Assembly: GCA_963816745.1 (NCBI GenBank)
Contig: CAWFLQ010000013.1
Location: 682,001 to 746,000, forward strand
DNA length: 64,000 bases
Direction of reading: 5' to 3'
Origin: VAZQ01 sp963816745
GTDB lineage: Bacteria; Pseudomonadota; Alphaproteobacteria; Rhizobiales; Xanthobacteraceae
In this document: positions 26,542-35,846 of the stretch, in pieces
Layout of the letters: each line of letters begins with the position of its first letter
Numbering within the stretch: position 1 is the stretch's first letter
Notes under the pieces: generated by a model
The model's input: the letters and a program-made list of their open reading frames with translations, nothing else
Told to the model about the DNA's origin: nothing
The model's database searches: none
Position numbers and translations under genes: made by a program

Positions 26542-28318
26542 ATGGCCACGATGCTCAGGGAAGTCGATGCGGTCTGCATCGGCGTCGGATTCACCGGCAG
26601 CATTCTTGCCCGCGAATTGACCAAGGCCGGCCTCAAGGTCGTCGGCCTCGAACGCGGCCCCAATCGCACGGCGCGCGAGGATTTCGCGCTGCCGTCGGTG
26701 CGCGACGACCTCAAATACGCGGTGCGTCAGGAGCTGTTCCAGGACACCCAGACGGAGACGGTGACGCTGCGCCATTCGCCGGCGGAAACGGCGCTGCCGC
26801 TGCGCCGGCTCGGCTCGTTCCTGCCCGGCACCGGCGTCGGCGGCGCCGGCTCGCATTGGAACGGCGTCACCTGGCGGCTGCTGCCGACCGATCACGACCT
26901 GCGCAGCCACCTGCAGAACCGCTACGGCCGCAATGCCATCCCCGCCGAGATGACGATCGAGGACTATCCCGGTCTCCTATGCCGAGCTCGAGCCTCATTA
27001 CGACAAGTTCGAGAAGTTGTGCGGCATTTCCGGCAAGGCCGGCAACCTGCGCGGCAAGATCATCGACGGCGGCAACGTGTTCGAGGGGCCACGACAGAAC
27101 GAATACCCCAACAAGCCGCTGGTGCAGACCATGGCAGGTTCGTTGATGCGGCAGGCCGCGAAGGACCTAGGCTATCACGCGTTCCCGGCGCCGTCGGCGA
27201 ACATGAGCGCGGTCTACACCAATCCGGAGGGTGTCACGCTCGGCGCCTGCGAATACTGCGGGCACTGCGAGCGGTTCGGCTGCGAGGCAAATGCAAAGGC
27301 GTCGCCGCAGGCCTGCATCCTGCCGGTGCTGCTGCCGGATCCGAAATTCGAGCTGCGCACTTACGCCTATGTAAAAGAGCTCGTCTACGACAAGCAGGCG
27401 AAGAAGGTGAAGGCGGTTCGTTACGTCGACACCAGAAGCGGCGAGGAGTTCGAGCAGCCCGCGGGCGTCGTGATCATGGGCGCTTACGTCTTCAACAACG
27501 TGCTGCTGATGCTCACCGCCGGGATCGGCGAGCCCTACGACTACAAGACCGGCAAGGGCGCGATCGGCAAGAACTACTGCTACCAGATCTCCGGCAATGG
27601 CGTGACGGTGTTCTTCGAGGACAAGGAGATCAATCCGTTCATGGCGGCCGGCGCCCACGGCACCAATATCGACGACTTCAACGGCGACAATTTCGACCAT
27701 GCCGGTCTCGGCTTCTTCGGCGGCGCATGGATTTCCGCCGGGCGGACGAACGGGCGGCCGATCCTGACGCGGCCGGTGCCGCCGGGCACCCCCCGCTGGG
27801 GCCGCGAGTGGAAGAAGGCGACCGCGAAATGGTACAACCACTCGTTCGGCATCGGCGCATCGGCCTGCAACTATGCGCACCGCGAGAATTTTCTCGACCT
27901 CGATCCGACCTACAAAGATCAGCTCGGGCGGCCGCTCATCCGCATGAGCTACAATTTCCGCGACAACGACCACAAGGTCGCGCAATACATGGGCGGCGTG
28001 CTCGATCGGATCGCCACCGCGATGAAGCCGACAATCAAGGGCACCGTCAACGTTCGGCGCGGCAACTACAACGTCGTGCCCTATCAGTCCACGCACAATA
28101 CCGGCGGCACGATCATGGGCGCCGACCCGAAGGCAAGCGCGGTCAATCGTTACTGCCAAGCCTGGGATGCCGACAACCTGTTCGTCATGGGTGCGTCGCT
28201 GTTCCCGCAGAACGCATCCTATAATCCGACCGGCCTCGTCGGCGCGCTGGCCTATTGGTCGGCGGAGGCGATCACCACGCGGTACCTCAAGAACCCCGGC
28301 CCTCTGGTCCCGGCATGA
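26542..28318 (+). CDS. GMC-family FAD-dependent dehydrogenase, second copy (frameshift)
   Basis: A 591-residue paralogue of the protein at 21856, with very high similarity throughout. The FAD motif is CIGVGFTGSILARELTKAGLK, then SHWNGVTWR, the Cys cluster ACEYCGHCERFGCEANAKASP and the C-terminal GASLFPQNASYNPTGLVGALAYW. The frame breaks at about 26971, before VSYAELEPHYDKFEK; removing one G restores it. A GAGGAAACACA ribosome site precedes the ATG at 26542. Two near-identical GMC genes flanking one Tat small subunit may form alternative complexes or act on sequential alcohol groups. Confidence 0.9.
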
Positions 28319-28369
28319 TTTGTCGGTCATGGTCAGGCTGGAGCCCTCGATTGCCCGGCCTGTCCCGTG

Positions 28370-28825
28370 ATGCTCGACCTGCGCATTCTCTATTTCGAAG
28401 ACCTGTCGGTCGGCATGACGGAAACGCTGTCGAAGACGGTCGCGTCCTCCGACGTTGTGGGCTTTGCGCAGCTCACCGGCGATCGCAACCCGATCCATCT
28501 GTCCGAGCACTTCGCCGCCAAGACGACGTTCGGCGGGCGGATCGCGCACGGCCTCTACACCGCGAGCCTGATCTCGGCCGTGCTCGGCACGCGCCTGCCG
28601 GGACCGGGCGCAATTTACATTTCACAGTCGCTCAATTTCCGGGCACCGGTCAGGATCGGCGACACCGTTGACGTGACTGTCACGGTGGCCGAGCTCATCC
28701 CCGAGCGTCAGCGCGCGCGGCTCACCTGCATCTGCAAGGTCGCCGACGAGGTCGTGCTCGACGGCGAGGCGCTGGTGAAGGTGCCTTCGACGGCGAAATC
28801 GAAACGGCCGCTGCCGAGATTGTAA
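28370..28825 (+). CDS. MaoC-family hydratase/dehydratase
   Basis: A 151-residue hot-dog fold protein. The (R)-specific enoyl-CoA hydratase signature is clear: FAQLTGDRNPIHLSEHFAAKTTFGGRIAHGLY, with catalytic Asp and His. The C-terminal half has YISQSLNFRAPVRIGDTVDVTV. It hydrates a trans-2-enoyl-CoA or a related unsaturated thioester. The start could be the GTG at 28367 or the ATG at 28370; no strong ribosome site is seen. It ends the LLM-GMC-amidohydrolase-GMC cluster, which points to side-chain breakdown through CoA esters. Confidence 0.88.
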   Translation: MLDLRILYFEDLSVGMTETLSKTVASSDVVGFAQLTGDRNPIHLSEHFAAKTTFGGRIAHGLYTASLISAVLGTRLPGPGAIYISQSLNFRAPVRIGDTVDVTVTVAELIPERQRARLTCICKVADEVVLDGEALVKVPSTAKSKRPLPRL

Positions 28826-29015
28826 GCAGGCGGTTGCGGCTGACGTGCTGGTGGAAGTCACATGGGTCGGGTACGCTCACCCATCGTCGCCCCCGGCGGG
28901 CGGAACGAAGGCGGCTATCGCCTCGCAGTCTCGATCTCGCGGCCCGATCAGTTCAGCGCGATCGTGCGCCTGTCCGGATATTCGTCGCCGCGAAGCGTGA
29001 CAGGAATCTATTGGA

Positions 29016-30077
29016 ATGGAGACGCAGACGCCTGAAAATCAAGCGGGGGCTGCGCAGCAACCGCCACCGGAAAAACCGAGGAACAGGGCGGCTCCATCCG
29101 TCCGCATCCCGTCGATCATTGTCGGCCTGGTCGCGGCGGCCGTTGCCGGTCTGTCGATCTGGTACCTCGTGCGACCGCAGCCGCTGTTGGTGCAAGGTGA
29201 GGTGGACGCGACGCGGTTAGACATTGCGGCGCGCGTCGATGGCCGCGTTGCGGAAATTCCCGTCGTGCGTGGGCAGAACGTTGCCGTCGGCGCGGTGCTG
29301 GTGCGCATCGACAATCCCGAGACAATCGCCAAGCACGAGCAGGCGCTGGCGGCCAAGATCGTCGCCGAGGCGCAGCTCGCCAATATCAATGCTGGCACAC
29401 GCGCGGAGGTGATCGCGGCGCGAAAGGCCGCGCTCGAGCGTGCGCAAGCGGGCGTGGTATTGGCGCAAAAGACTTATGACCGCGTCAGCCAACTGGCCGA
29501 GCACGGCAACGCCCCGGTGGCGCGACTCGACCAGGCGACGGACTCGCTGCACGAGAGCCAGCGCGCGGTCGATCAGGCGCGGTCGGCCCACGAACAAGCG
29601 GTCAACGGCTATACCGCCGAGGAACGTCAGATCGCGGCAGCCAATGTCGGGAAGGCGCTCGCCGACATCAAGGCGGTGCAGTCGATCATTGACCAGATGG
29701 TGGTCTATGCGCCGGTCGCTTCGCAGATCTACCAGCGCAATGTGGAGCCCGGCGAATACGTGTCGCCCGGCGTGCCGCTGGTGACGTTGATCGATCTCAA
29801 CGACCTTTGGATTCACTTCGACCTGCGCGAGGATCTGATCAAGACGCTGAAGATCGGCGACCGCTTCGGCGTGCGCATTCCTGCGCTCGCCGACCGCCGC
29901 ATCATGGTGGAGGTCAAGCTGATCGCGACCAAGGGTGAATATGCGAGCTGGCGTGCCACCCGCGCCACCGGCGATTTCGACCTGCGGACGTTCTCGATCC
30001 GTGCCTACCCGGTGGACAAGGTGCCGGAGCTGCGCCCGGGCATGAGCGCCTACATGGAGTGGGGCACGCGCGAATGA
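29016..30077 (+). CDS. HlyD-family membrane fusion protein
   Basis: A 353-residue periplasmic adaptor for an ABC-2 type exporter. A Pro-rich cytosolic start is followed by one membrane helix (IPSIIVGLVAAAVAGLSIWYL), the first lipoyl half (ATRLDIAARVDGRVAEIPVVRGQNV), a long helical hairpin (AALERAQAGVVLAQKTYDRV), the second lipoyl half (VVYAPVASQIYQRNVEPGEYV) and a barrel domain. Its stop overlaps the ATG of the permease gene as ATGA. An AGGA site lies nine bases upstream of the start. No TolC-like gene is present in the window. Confidence 0.9.
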   Translation: METQTPENQAGAAQQPPPEKPRNRAAPSVRIPSIIVGLVAAAVAGLSIWYLVRPQPLLVQGEVDATRLDIAARVDGRVAEIPVVRGQNVAVGAVLVRIDNPETIAKHEQALAAKIVAEAQLANINAGTRAEVIAARKAALERAQAGVVLAQKTYDRVSQLAEHGNAPVARLDQATDSLHESQRAVDQARSAHEQAVNGYTAEERQIAAANVGKALADIKAVQSIIDQMVVYAPVASQIYQRNVEPGEYVSPGVPLVTLIDLNDLWIHFDLREDLIKTLKIGDRFGVRIPALADRRIMVEVKLIATKGEYASWRATRATGDFDLRTFSIRAYPVDKVPELRPGMSAYMEWGTRE

Positions 30078-32392
30078 GCTCGGCGCTCAAGCCTGGCTTC
30101 CTGCTGGTCGCCAGGCGCGAATGGCAGTGGCTGCTGCATGACCGCGCGGCGTTGACATTGATCTTCGGCGTGCCGCTGTTCGCCTTCGTCGTACTGACCG
30201 CCGTCTTCAGTCATCCTGTCATCCGCGGGCTCGGGGTGGTCGTGGTCGACCAGGACCGATCCGAGACCTCGCGCGCTTTCGTGGAGCAGGTGGCGGCTTC
30301 CCCCGGGCTGAGCATCGTCGAGCGCGCGGGCGACCTCGCATCGGCGGCGCGCGCGATACGGTCCGGCGAAGCGGTCGGCGCGATCTACGTGCCGGCCGAT
30401 TTCGAGCGCGACCTGAAGGCCGAGCGGCGCCCGAAGGTGGTCGCCTTCTACAACCAGCAATTCTTGACGGCAGCGGGCGTTGCCTCGTCGGGGCTGAGCG
30501 ACAGCCTCACGGCCGCCGCCAGGCGCGCGGCGGCCCGCGCGGCGCCGAAACCATCCCGCATCGGCGCGCTGACCGCGGAAACGATCGTGCTGGCCAACCC
30601 GCAGAAGAACTACGCCCAGTTCCTGCTGCGCGCGCTGCTGCCGGTCATCATCCACGTGGTCATCGCGCTCGCCGCCGGTTACTCGGTAGGATCCGAGTTT
30701 CGCCGGCGCAGCATGCGGGACTGGCTCGCCTGCGCGGGCGGCAATCCGATCGTCGCGCTCGCGGGCAAGCTCGCGCCCCTGTTCGCGATCTTCTTTGTCA
30801 TGATGCTGTCGGTGGTCCTGATCCTGGAGGGATTGCTCGGGATCTCGTTCAAAGGCGACGTGCCGATGATGGTCGCGGCGGGATCGCTGCTGATCATCGG
30901 CTACCTGGCGCTCGGCGCGCTGCTGCAACTGCTCGTGCGCGACCTCGCGACCGGGCTGGGCTTGACCGGCCTCGTGGTCTCGCCCGCGTTCGGCTACGCC
31001 GGGGTGGGATTTCCGGTGCTCGGGATGAATGCATTCGCCTATGCCTGGGGCGCGCTGCTGCCGCTGCGCTGGTACATGGCGGTGCTGCTCGGGCAGGCGG
31101 CGCGCGGGTTGCCGCTCTACGAATCCGCACGGCCATTCGCCGCGCTGGCGGCGCTCGCCGCGCTCTACTCGCTGCTCGCCTTCCTACGGCTGCGCGCGAT
31201 CGTCCGAAGCGGCGCCGCGAGCGCGCCGGCGCCGGAACAACCAGCACCTGCCGCCGCGCCGCGCGGGATCGGCGGGTCGTTTGCCGCCGAGTGGCGGCGC
31301 GTGCTCGCCACCCGCGGCGCCTTCATCCTCCTGGTGCTGGGGCCGATCGTCTACGGCTTCTACTACCCGCAGCCCTACCTCAACCAGATCCTGCGCAAGA
31401 TCCCGATAGCGGTCGTCGACGGCGACCAGAGCGAGCTCAGCCGCAGGATCGTTCAGACGCTGGACGCGAGCGGCGCGGTCAAGGTGGCGTTCCGCGCCGA
31501 TACGCTCGTCGATGCGCGTGCGGCGCTCGACCGCGGCGACGCCTTCGCCGTGGTCGGCATTCCGCCTGGGACCGAGCGCGACGTGCTCAAGGGCACCACC
31601 GTCCACGTCCCGATTTATGCGGATGCAACCTACCTGTTCATCTTCAGAACGACGGCCAGCGGTATCTCGGTCGCGATCAATACGTTGTCGTCCGAGCTTG
31701 CCGCGGGCGGCGCGCGCACGGACGGCAGCCTGGTCAAGGCAACGCTCGCATCCACGAGCCCGGCCGACATCCTGTTGCAGCCGATCTTCAATCCGGTCGG
31801 CGGTTATGCCAGCTACATTGTGCCGGCCGCCTTCGTGCTGATCCTGCAACAGATGCTGCTGATCGGATCGGCCATGCTCACCGTCGTCGCCCTGAATCAG
31901 GCCGCCGGCGGAGCGTTCGCGACCGTACTCGGTCGCGGCATTGCGCATCTGACGATCTTCCTGCCCTCGCTTGCGCTCTACTTCATCGTGCTGCCGCGTT
32001 TCTACGGCTTTTCCGCGCTCGGCCAGATTCCGCAGCTGTTCGCGCTGGCGTCGATCTTCGTCCTTGCGACCAGCTTCATGGGCCAGGCGGTCGGATCCTG
32101 GTTCAAGCATCCGGAGACCCCGACGCTGATCTTCCTCGGCACCAGCCTTCCGCAACTGTTCCTGACCGGCTTTTCCTGGCCGCGCGAAGCCATTCCCGAG
32201 CAGATCCGTGCCGCAGGCTACGTGTTTCCCTCTGATTTCGCGATCGACGGCATTGTCCGCATCGACCAGCTGGGCGCGAGCCTCTGGGAGGTGGCGCGCG
32301 ACTGGGGGGGTCTCTGGGTTCTGGCGGCCGTCTATTTCACGCTCGCGGTGATATCGGCATTCTTCGTCAAGCGGAGACAGGTGCATGGCTAG
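30074..32392 (+). CDS. Fused double ABC-2 type permease
   Basis: A 772-residue membrane protein with two ABC-2 membrane modules in one chain. Each half has an N-terminal helix, a large periplasmic domain and a set of membrane helices (for example FLLRALLPVIIHVVIALAAGY in the first half and FVLILQQMLLIGSAMLTVVAL in the second). The halves meet at a Pro/Ala linker near residue 385 (APAPEQPAPAAAPRG). The start at 30074 is set by the ATGA overlap with the upstream HlyD gene. The gene overlaps the second HlyD gene by eight bases. No ATPase domain is visible in it or its neighbours. Confidence 0.88.
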   Translation: MSSALKPGFLLVARREWQWLLHDRAALTLIFGVPLFAFVVLTAVFSHPVIRGLGVVVVDQDRSETSRAFVEQVAASPGLSIVERAGDLASAARAIRSGEAVGAIYVPADFERDLKAERRPKVVAFYNQQFLTAAGVASSGLSDSLTAAARRAAARAAPKPSRIGALTAETIVLANPQKNYAQFLLRALLPVIIHVVIALAAGYSVGSEFRRRSMRDWLACAGGNPIVALAGKLAPLFAIFFVMMLSVVLILEGLLGISFKGDVPMMVAAGSLLIIGYLALGALLQLLVRDLATGLGLTGLVVSPAFGYAGVGFPVLGMNAFAYAWGALLPLRWYMAVLLGQAARGLPLYESARPFAALAALAALYSLLAFLRLRAIVRSGAASAPAPEQPAPAAAPRGIGGSFAAEWRRVLATRGAFILLVLGPIVYGFYYPQPYLNQILRKIPIAVVDGDQSELSRRIVQTLDASGAVKVAFRADTLVDARAALDRGDAFAVVGIPPGTERDVLKGTTVHVPIYADATYLFIFRTTASGISVAINTLSSELAAGGARTDGSLVKATLASTSPADILLQPIFNPVGGYASYIVPAAFVLILQQMLLIGSAMLTVVALNQAAGGAFATVLGRGIAHLTIFLPSLALYFIVLPRFYGFSALGQIPQLFALASIFVLATSFMGQAVGSWFKHPETPTLIFLGTSLPQLFLTGFSWPREAIPEQIRAAGYVFPSDFAIDGIVRIDQLGASLWEVARDWGGLWVLAAVYFTLAVISAFFVKRRQVHG

Positions 32393-33353
32393 CAGGCCGG
32401 TGACCATCATCGCGATCTTGCTCCTCGCCGCGGTGGGCGCGGGCGGATATGTCTTGTGGCGTTCCGAGGCGGAGGCGCCGATCGTCGGCGTCGTGCGCAC
32501 GACGGAGGTCCGCGTGGCGCCGGAGGTCGGCGGCCAGCTCGTGACCATCAAGGTGCGCAAAGGCGACCGCGTGCGCGCCGGCGACGTCGTGGCCGCGCTG
32601 TCCGCGCTCGAATTGTCCGCGTCGGTCGAGCAGGCGCGCGCGACGCTGGCCGCGGCCGTGGCGGACCGTGACCACGTCTACGCCGGCGTGCGCGCGGAAG
32701 AGGTCGCCTCGCTTGCAGCCGGGATCGCCAAGGCGAAGTCGCGGCTGGACTATGCGCAGCAGCAGTTCACCCGCGTATCCCAGCTGGCGCGCAACGACAT
32801 CGCTTCGCAACAGAGCCTAGACCAGGCGCAGAACGACGTTGCGACCGCGCTCGCCGATGTCGCCGAAGCCGACGCCAACCATGCCGCCGCCGTTGCCGGC
32901 CCGACCCGGGAGCAGCGCGCGATCGCGGATGCGCAGGTCAAGGCGGCGGCGTCCGCGCTTGCCGTGCTCGAGCGGCGGCTGGCGAAGACGATCCTGCACG
33001 CGCCGGCCGACGGCGTCGTCAGTGTGATCGTCGCCGAAATCGGCGAGAACATCCGCGCCGGCCAGCCAGTGCTCGCGATTGCGGAGACCGGCAAGCAGTG
33101 GCTGTCGTTCAACGCGCGCGAAGACATGCTGCACGGCTTCACGGTCGGGACAAGAGCCGACGTGACACGGGCGGGCGCACGCGACTTGATGCCCGCGGTG
33201 GTCACCGAGCTCGTGCCGCTCGGGTCGTTCGCGACCTGGCAGGCCGAGCGCGCCGTGGGCGATCACGACCGCAACACGTTGCGCCTCCGCCTCGATCCGC
33301 AAGGCGATGCCAGCGGCTTCGAGCCCGGGATGACGGTGTGGCTCGTTCGCTGA
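32385..33353 (+). CDS. HlyD-family membrane fusion protein, second
   Basis: A 322-residue adaptor: one membrane helix (PVTIIAILLLAAVGAGGYVLW), lipoyl half VRVAPEVGGQLVTIKVRKGD, a helical hairpin rich in Ala and Gln (AKSRLDYAQQQFTRVSQLA), and the second half TILHAPADGVVSVIVAEIGE. It differs clearly from the adaptor at 29016, so the exporter has two distinct fusion proteins flanking one fused permease. It overlaps the permease gene by eight bases, which implies translation coupling. Confidence 0.9.
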   Translation: MASRPVTIIAILLLAAVGAGGYVLWRSEAEAPIVGVVRTTEVRVAPEVGGQLVTIKVRKGDRVRAGDVVAALSALELSASVEQARATLAAAVADRDHVYAGVRAEEVASLAAGIAKAKSRLDYAQQQFTRVSQLARNDIASQQSLDQAQNDVATALADVAEADANHAAAVAGPTREQRAIADAQVKAAASALAVLERRLAKTILHAPADGVVSVIVAEIGENIRAGQPVLAIAETGKQWLSFNAREDMLHGFTVGTRADVTRAGARDLMPAVVTELVPLGSFATWQAERAVGDHDRNTLRLRLDPQGDASGFEPGMTVWLVR

Positions 33354-33470
33354 GCGGACCGAGACAGGATCAAGGCAGAAGCTCTAATATCAATGCCTGG
33401 AAAGAAACAAGGCCGAGAAAGTTCGTAACCCGGTCTAAAGTTCGACATAGCACGAGTTGCTCGCACGCCG

Positions 33471-33671
33471 ATGACCGCCACCGACCAACCTTCCGCCGCC
33501 GCCGTTCCGTCCGAGGTCGGCGACGAGGTCGATGAAGCTCGCCTCGCCGAGGTCATGCGCACCGTGCCGCTCGGAGCCGGCGTGCTGGCCGGGACCGCCG
33601 TCGCCATGCTGGTGATCGGCTATCTGGCGATCTATCTGCTCGTTTTCCTTGCGCGGGGCGTGGTGGGCTAG
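33471..33671 (+). CDS. Small single-helix subunit next to the ba3-type oxidase
   Basis: A 66-residue protein with an acidic soluble N-terminus (VGDEVDEARLAEVMRTV) and one C-terminal membrane helix (AVAMLVIGYLAIYLLVFLA). It lies six bases before the subunit II gene. In several ba3-type oxidases a tiny membrane subunit accompanies subunits I and II, so this is probably an oxidase accessory subunit, an inference from position and topology. No sequence motif confirms it. Confidence 0.65.
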   Translation: MTATDQPSAAAVPSEVGDEVDEARLAEVMRTVPLGAGVLAGTAVAMLVIGYLAIYLLVFLARGVVG

Positions 33672-33676
33672 GCCAC

Positions 33677-34234
33677 ATGACCGAGCAACCCGTTGATGCA
33701 CACGAGCGGCGAATTCTCGGCACGGAATTGCTGTGGGCGTTCGGTGTCGGCGTGCTCATTGCCGCGATCCTCGGCATGATCGTATTCACGGCCCTGACCA
33801 GAGGCATCAATCCGCCCAGCAACGTGGAGCGCCTCGACCCCAAGACGTTGCATCTGTCGGGCGAGTTTGCCGAACACAATTTAGGGACCGTGGTGGGAGC
33901 GGACGGCGGCGTCACGGTGCGGGTCATCGCCACGCAATTCATGTTCGTTCCGCGTTGCATCGCGGTTCCGCGCGGACGCCCTGTCACACTGCGTTTTGCG
34001 GCCCCCGACGTCCTCCACGGTCTGCTGATCACCGGGACCAATGTGAACACCATGGTGGTGCCGGGCTTCGTCTCCCAGGTGCACACCGAATTCACCCGCA
34101 CCGGAGACTTGCTCATGCCCTGTCATGAGTATTGCGGCCTGGGCCACAGCGAGATGTGGGCGACGGTTCAAGTCATGCCGGAAAGCGAATTCAAGCCTGA
34201 TCGGGACGGGAGGGTCGCCTGTGCGCAACGTTGA
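33677..34234 (+). CDS. Cytochrome c oxidase subunit II (ba3 type)
   Basis: A 185-residue CuA subunit with a single membrane helix (ELLWAFGVGVLIAAILGMIVF), unlike the two helices of aa3 subunit II, which fits the ba3 branch. The cupredoxin domain has FMFVPRCIAVPRG, VLHGLLITGTNVN and a complete CuA site PCHEYCGLGHSEMW (two Cys, Glu, His, Met). It accepts electrons from a soluble cytochrome c. Its stop overlaps the GTG start of subunit I. Confidence 0.9.
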   Translation: MTEQPVDAHERRILGTELLWAFGVGVLIAAILGMIVFTALTRGINPPSNVERLDPKTLHLSGEFAEHNLGTVVGADGGVTVRVIATQFMFVPRCIAVPRGRPVTLRFAAPDVLHGLLITGTNVNTMVVPGFVSQVHTEFTRTGDLLMPCHEYCGLGHSEMWATVQVMPESEFKPDRDGRVACAQR

Positions 34235-35837
34235 GCGGCTTTGCCTTGCGCATTTCTGGGTGGCGTTCGCGGCATTTCTAGCCGCTTCCTTCCTTGGAAC
34301 CTGGCAGATGTGGGTTCGCAGCCCGCTCGGGGCCCATGTCGGCACGCCGGGACAATATTTCATGTCGGTGACGGCGCATGGCGTCTCGATGGCCTACGTG
34401 CTGACCACGTTCTTCATCATGGGCTTCGGCTATTTCGTCGCCGTGACCGCGCTCGACCGTCCGCTCCCGGGCAAGCCTTGGGCCTGGGCCAGCTTCTGGA
34501 TCGCGATCGTCGGCGTGGTGATGGCGGTGGTGCCCATCGTCATGGGCCAGGCATCGGTGCTCTACACGTTCTATCCTCCGCTCACGGGCAGTCCCTGGTT
34601 CTATATCGGGCTGGTGCTGGTCGTGGCCGGCTCGTGGATCTGGTGCGTTCTCATGCTCGTCGCGATGCGCGAGTGGAAGCGCGAAAATCCTGGCCGGCCC
34701 GTGCCGTTGGCCATGTTCGCGACGGTGGCGAACGCGGTGTTGTGGCTTTGGACCACCGTCGGCGTGGCGGCCGAGCTGATCTTTCAGGTCATCCCGGCGG
34801 CACTGGGCCTGGTGCAGACCGTCGATGCCGGCCTCGCGCGCACGCTGTTCTCATGGACGCTGCACGCCATCGTCTATTTCTGGCTCATCCCGGCCTACAT
34901 CGCGTTCTACACGATCGTGCCGCGCGCGGCGGGCGGACGCCTCTACAGCGACATGATGGGCCGCATCACCTTCATTCTGTTCCTGATCTACAGCCTGCCC
35001 GTCGGAATCCATCACCTGCTGATGGATCCCGAGCACGGCAACGCCTGGAAGTTCATCCAGGTGCTGCTCACGGCCTTCGTCTCCGTGCCGACGCTGCTGA
35101 CGATCTTCACCATCTCGGCCTCGCTGGAGATTGCCGGCCGCCTGCGCGGCGGCCGCGGCGTTTTCGGCTGGATCGCTGCGCTGCCCTGGGACCGGCCGAT
35201 CGTGCTCGCGGCCGGATTGTCCTTCGTGATGCTCGGCTTCGGCGGTTTCGGCGGGCTCATCAACATGGGCTACGGCATGAACGCGATGGTGCACAACACC
35301 TCGTGGGTCACGGCGCACTTTCACCTGATCTTCGGCGGCTCGGTTGTCATCATGTATTTCGCCATCGCCTACGCGATCTGGCCGCGCTTGACCGGCCGCG
35401 AGCACGCGTCGCCTGCGCCGCAGCGGCTGCAGCTGTGGCTGTGGTTCATCGGCATGATGGTGATGACGCTGCCGTGGCATTGGTTGGGCCTGCAGGGGCA
35501 GTGGCGGCGCGTTGCCAATTTCAATTACGCCGATCCGATCATTGCCGGCTGGGGCCCGATGGTCATCGTCTCGTTCGTCGGCGGTGTCGTGCTGCTCGCC
35601 TCCGCGCTGCTGTTCGTGCGAAATCTTGCCGTCCTTCACCGCAGCCCAACGCCGGTGCTGCCGCGGCCGCTCTACGCGCTGGCCGTGCACCCGCCGCACC
35701 GCGTTCCAGCCGCGCTCAACGGCTTCGGGCTCTGGAACGTGTTGGTCCTCGTCCTGATGCTGTTGGCTTACGGGTACCCGATCGCCCAGTTCGTGATTGC
35801 GCCGTCGCCGTCGGCGATGGTGCATCGGGTGCATTAG
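34221..35837 (+). CDS. Cytochrome c oxidase subunit I (ba3 type)
   Basis: The 538-residue heme-copper oxidase core that reduces oxygen and pumps protons. About 12 membrane helices are visible. Heme and copper ligands are seen in SVTAHGVSMAYV, WTLHAIVYFWLIPAYIAFY (His-Tyr), GIHHLLMDPEHGNAW (His-His) and SWVTAHFHLIFGG. The pattern YFWLIPAYI is that of type B oxidases. Start GTG at 34221 has GGGAGGG upstream and overlaps the subunit II stop by 14 bases; the open frame to 34125 is subunit II in another frame. Type B enzymes typically have high oxygen affinity. Confidence 0.93.
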   Translation: MRNVERLCLAHFWVAFAAFLAASFLGTWQMWVRSPLGAHVGTPGQYFMSVTAHGVSMAYVLTTFFIMGFGYFVAVTALDRPLPGKPWAWASFWIAIVGVVMAVVPIVMGQASVLYTFYPPLTGSPWFYIGLVLVVAGSWIWCVLMLVAMREWKRENPGRPVPLAMFATVANAVLWLWTTVGVAAELIFQVIPAALGLVQTVDAGLARTLFSWTLHAIVYFWLIPAYIAFYTIVPRAAGGRLYSDMMGRITFILFLIYSLPVGIHHLLMDPEHGNAWKFIQVLLTAFVSVPTLLTIFTISASLEIAGRLRGGRGVFGWIAALPWDRPIVLAAGLSFVMLGFGGFGGLINMGYGMNAMVHNTSWVTAHFHLIFGGSVVIMYFAIAYAIWPRLTGREHASPAPQRLQLWLWFIGMMVMTLPWHWLGLQGQWRRVANFNYADPIIAGWGPMVIVSFVGGVVLLASALLFVRNLAVLHRSPTPVLPRPLYALAVHPPHRVPAALNGFGLWNVLVLVLMLLAYGYPIAQFVIAPSPSAMVHRVH

Positions 35838-35846
35838 GAGCGCGCC

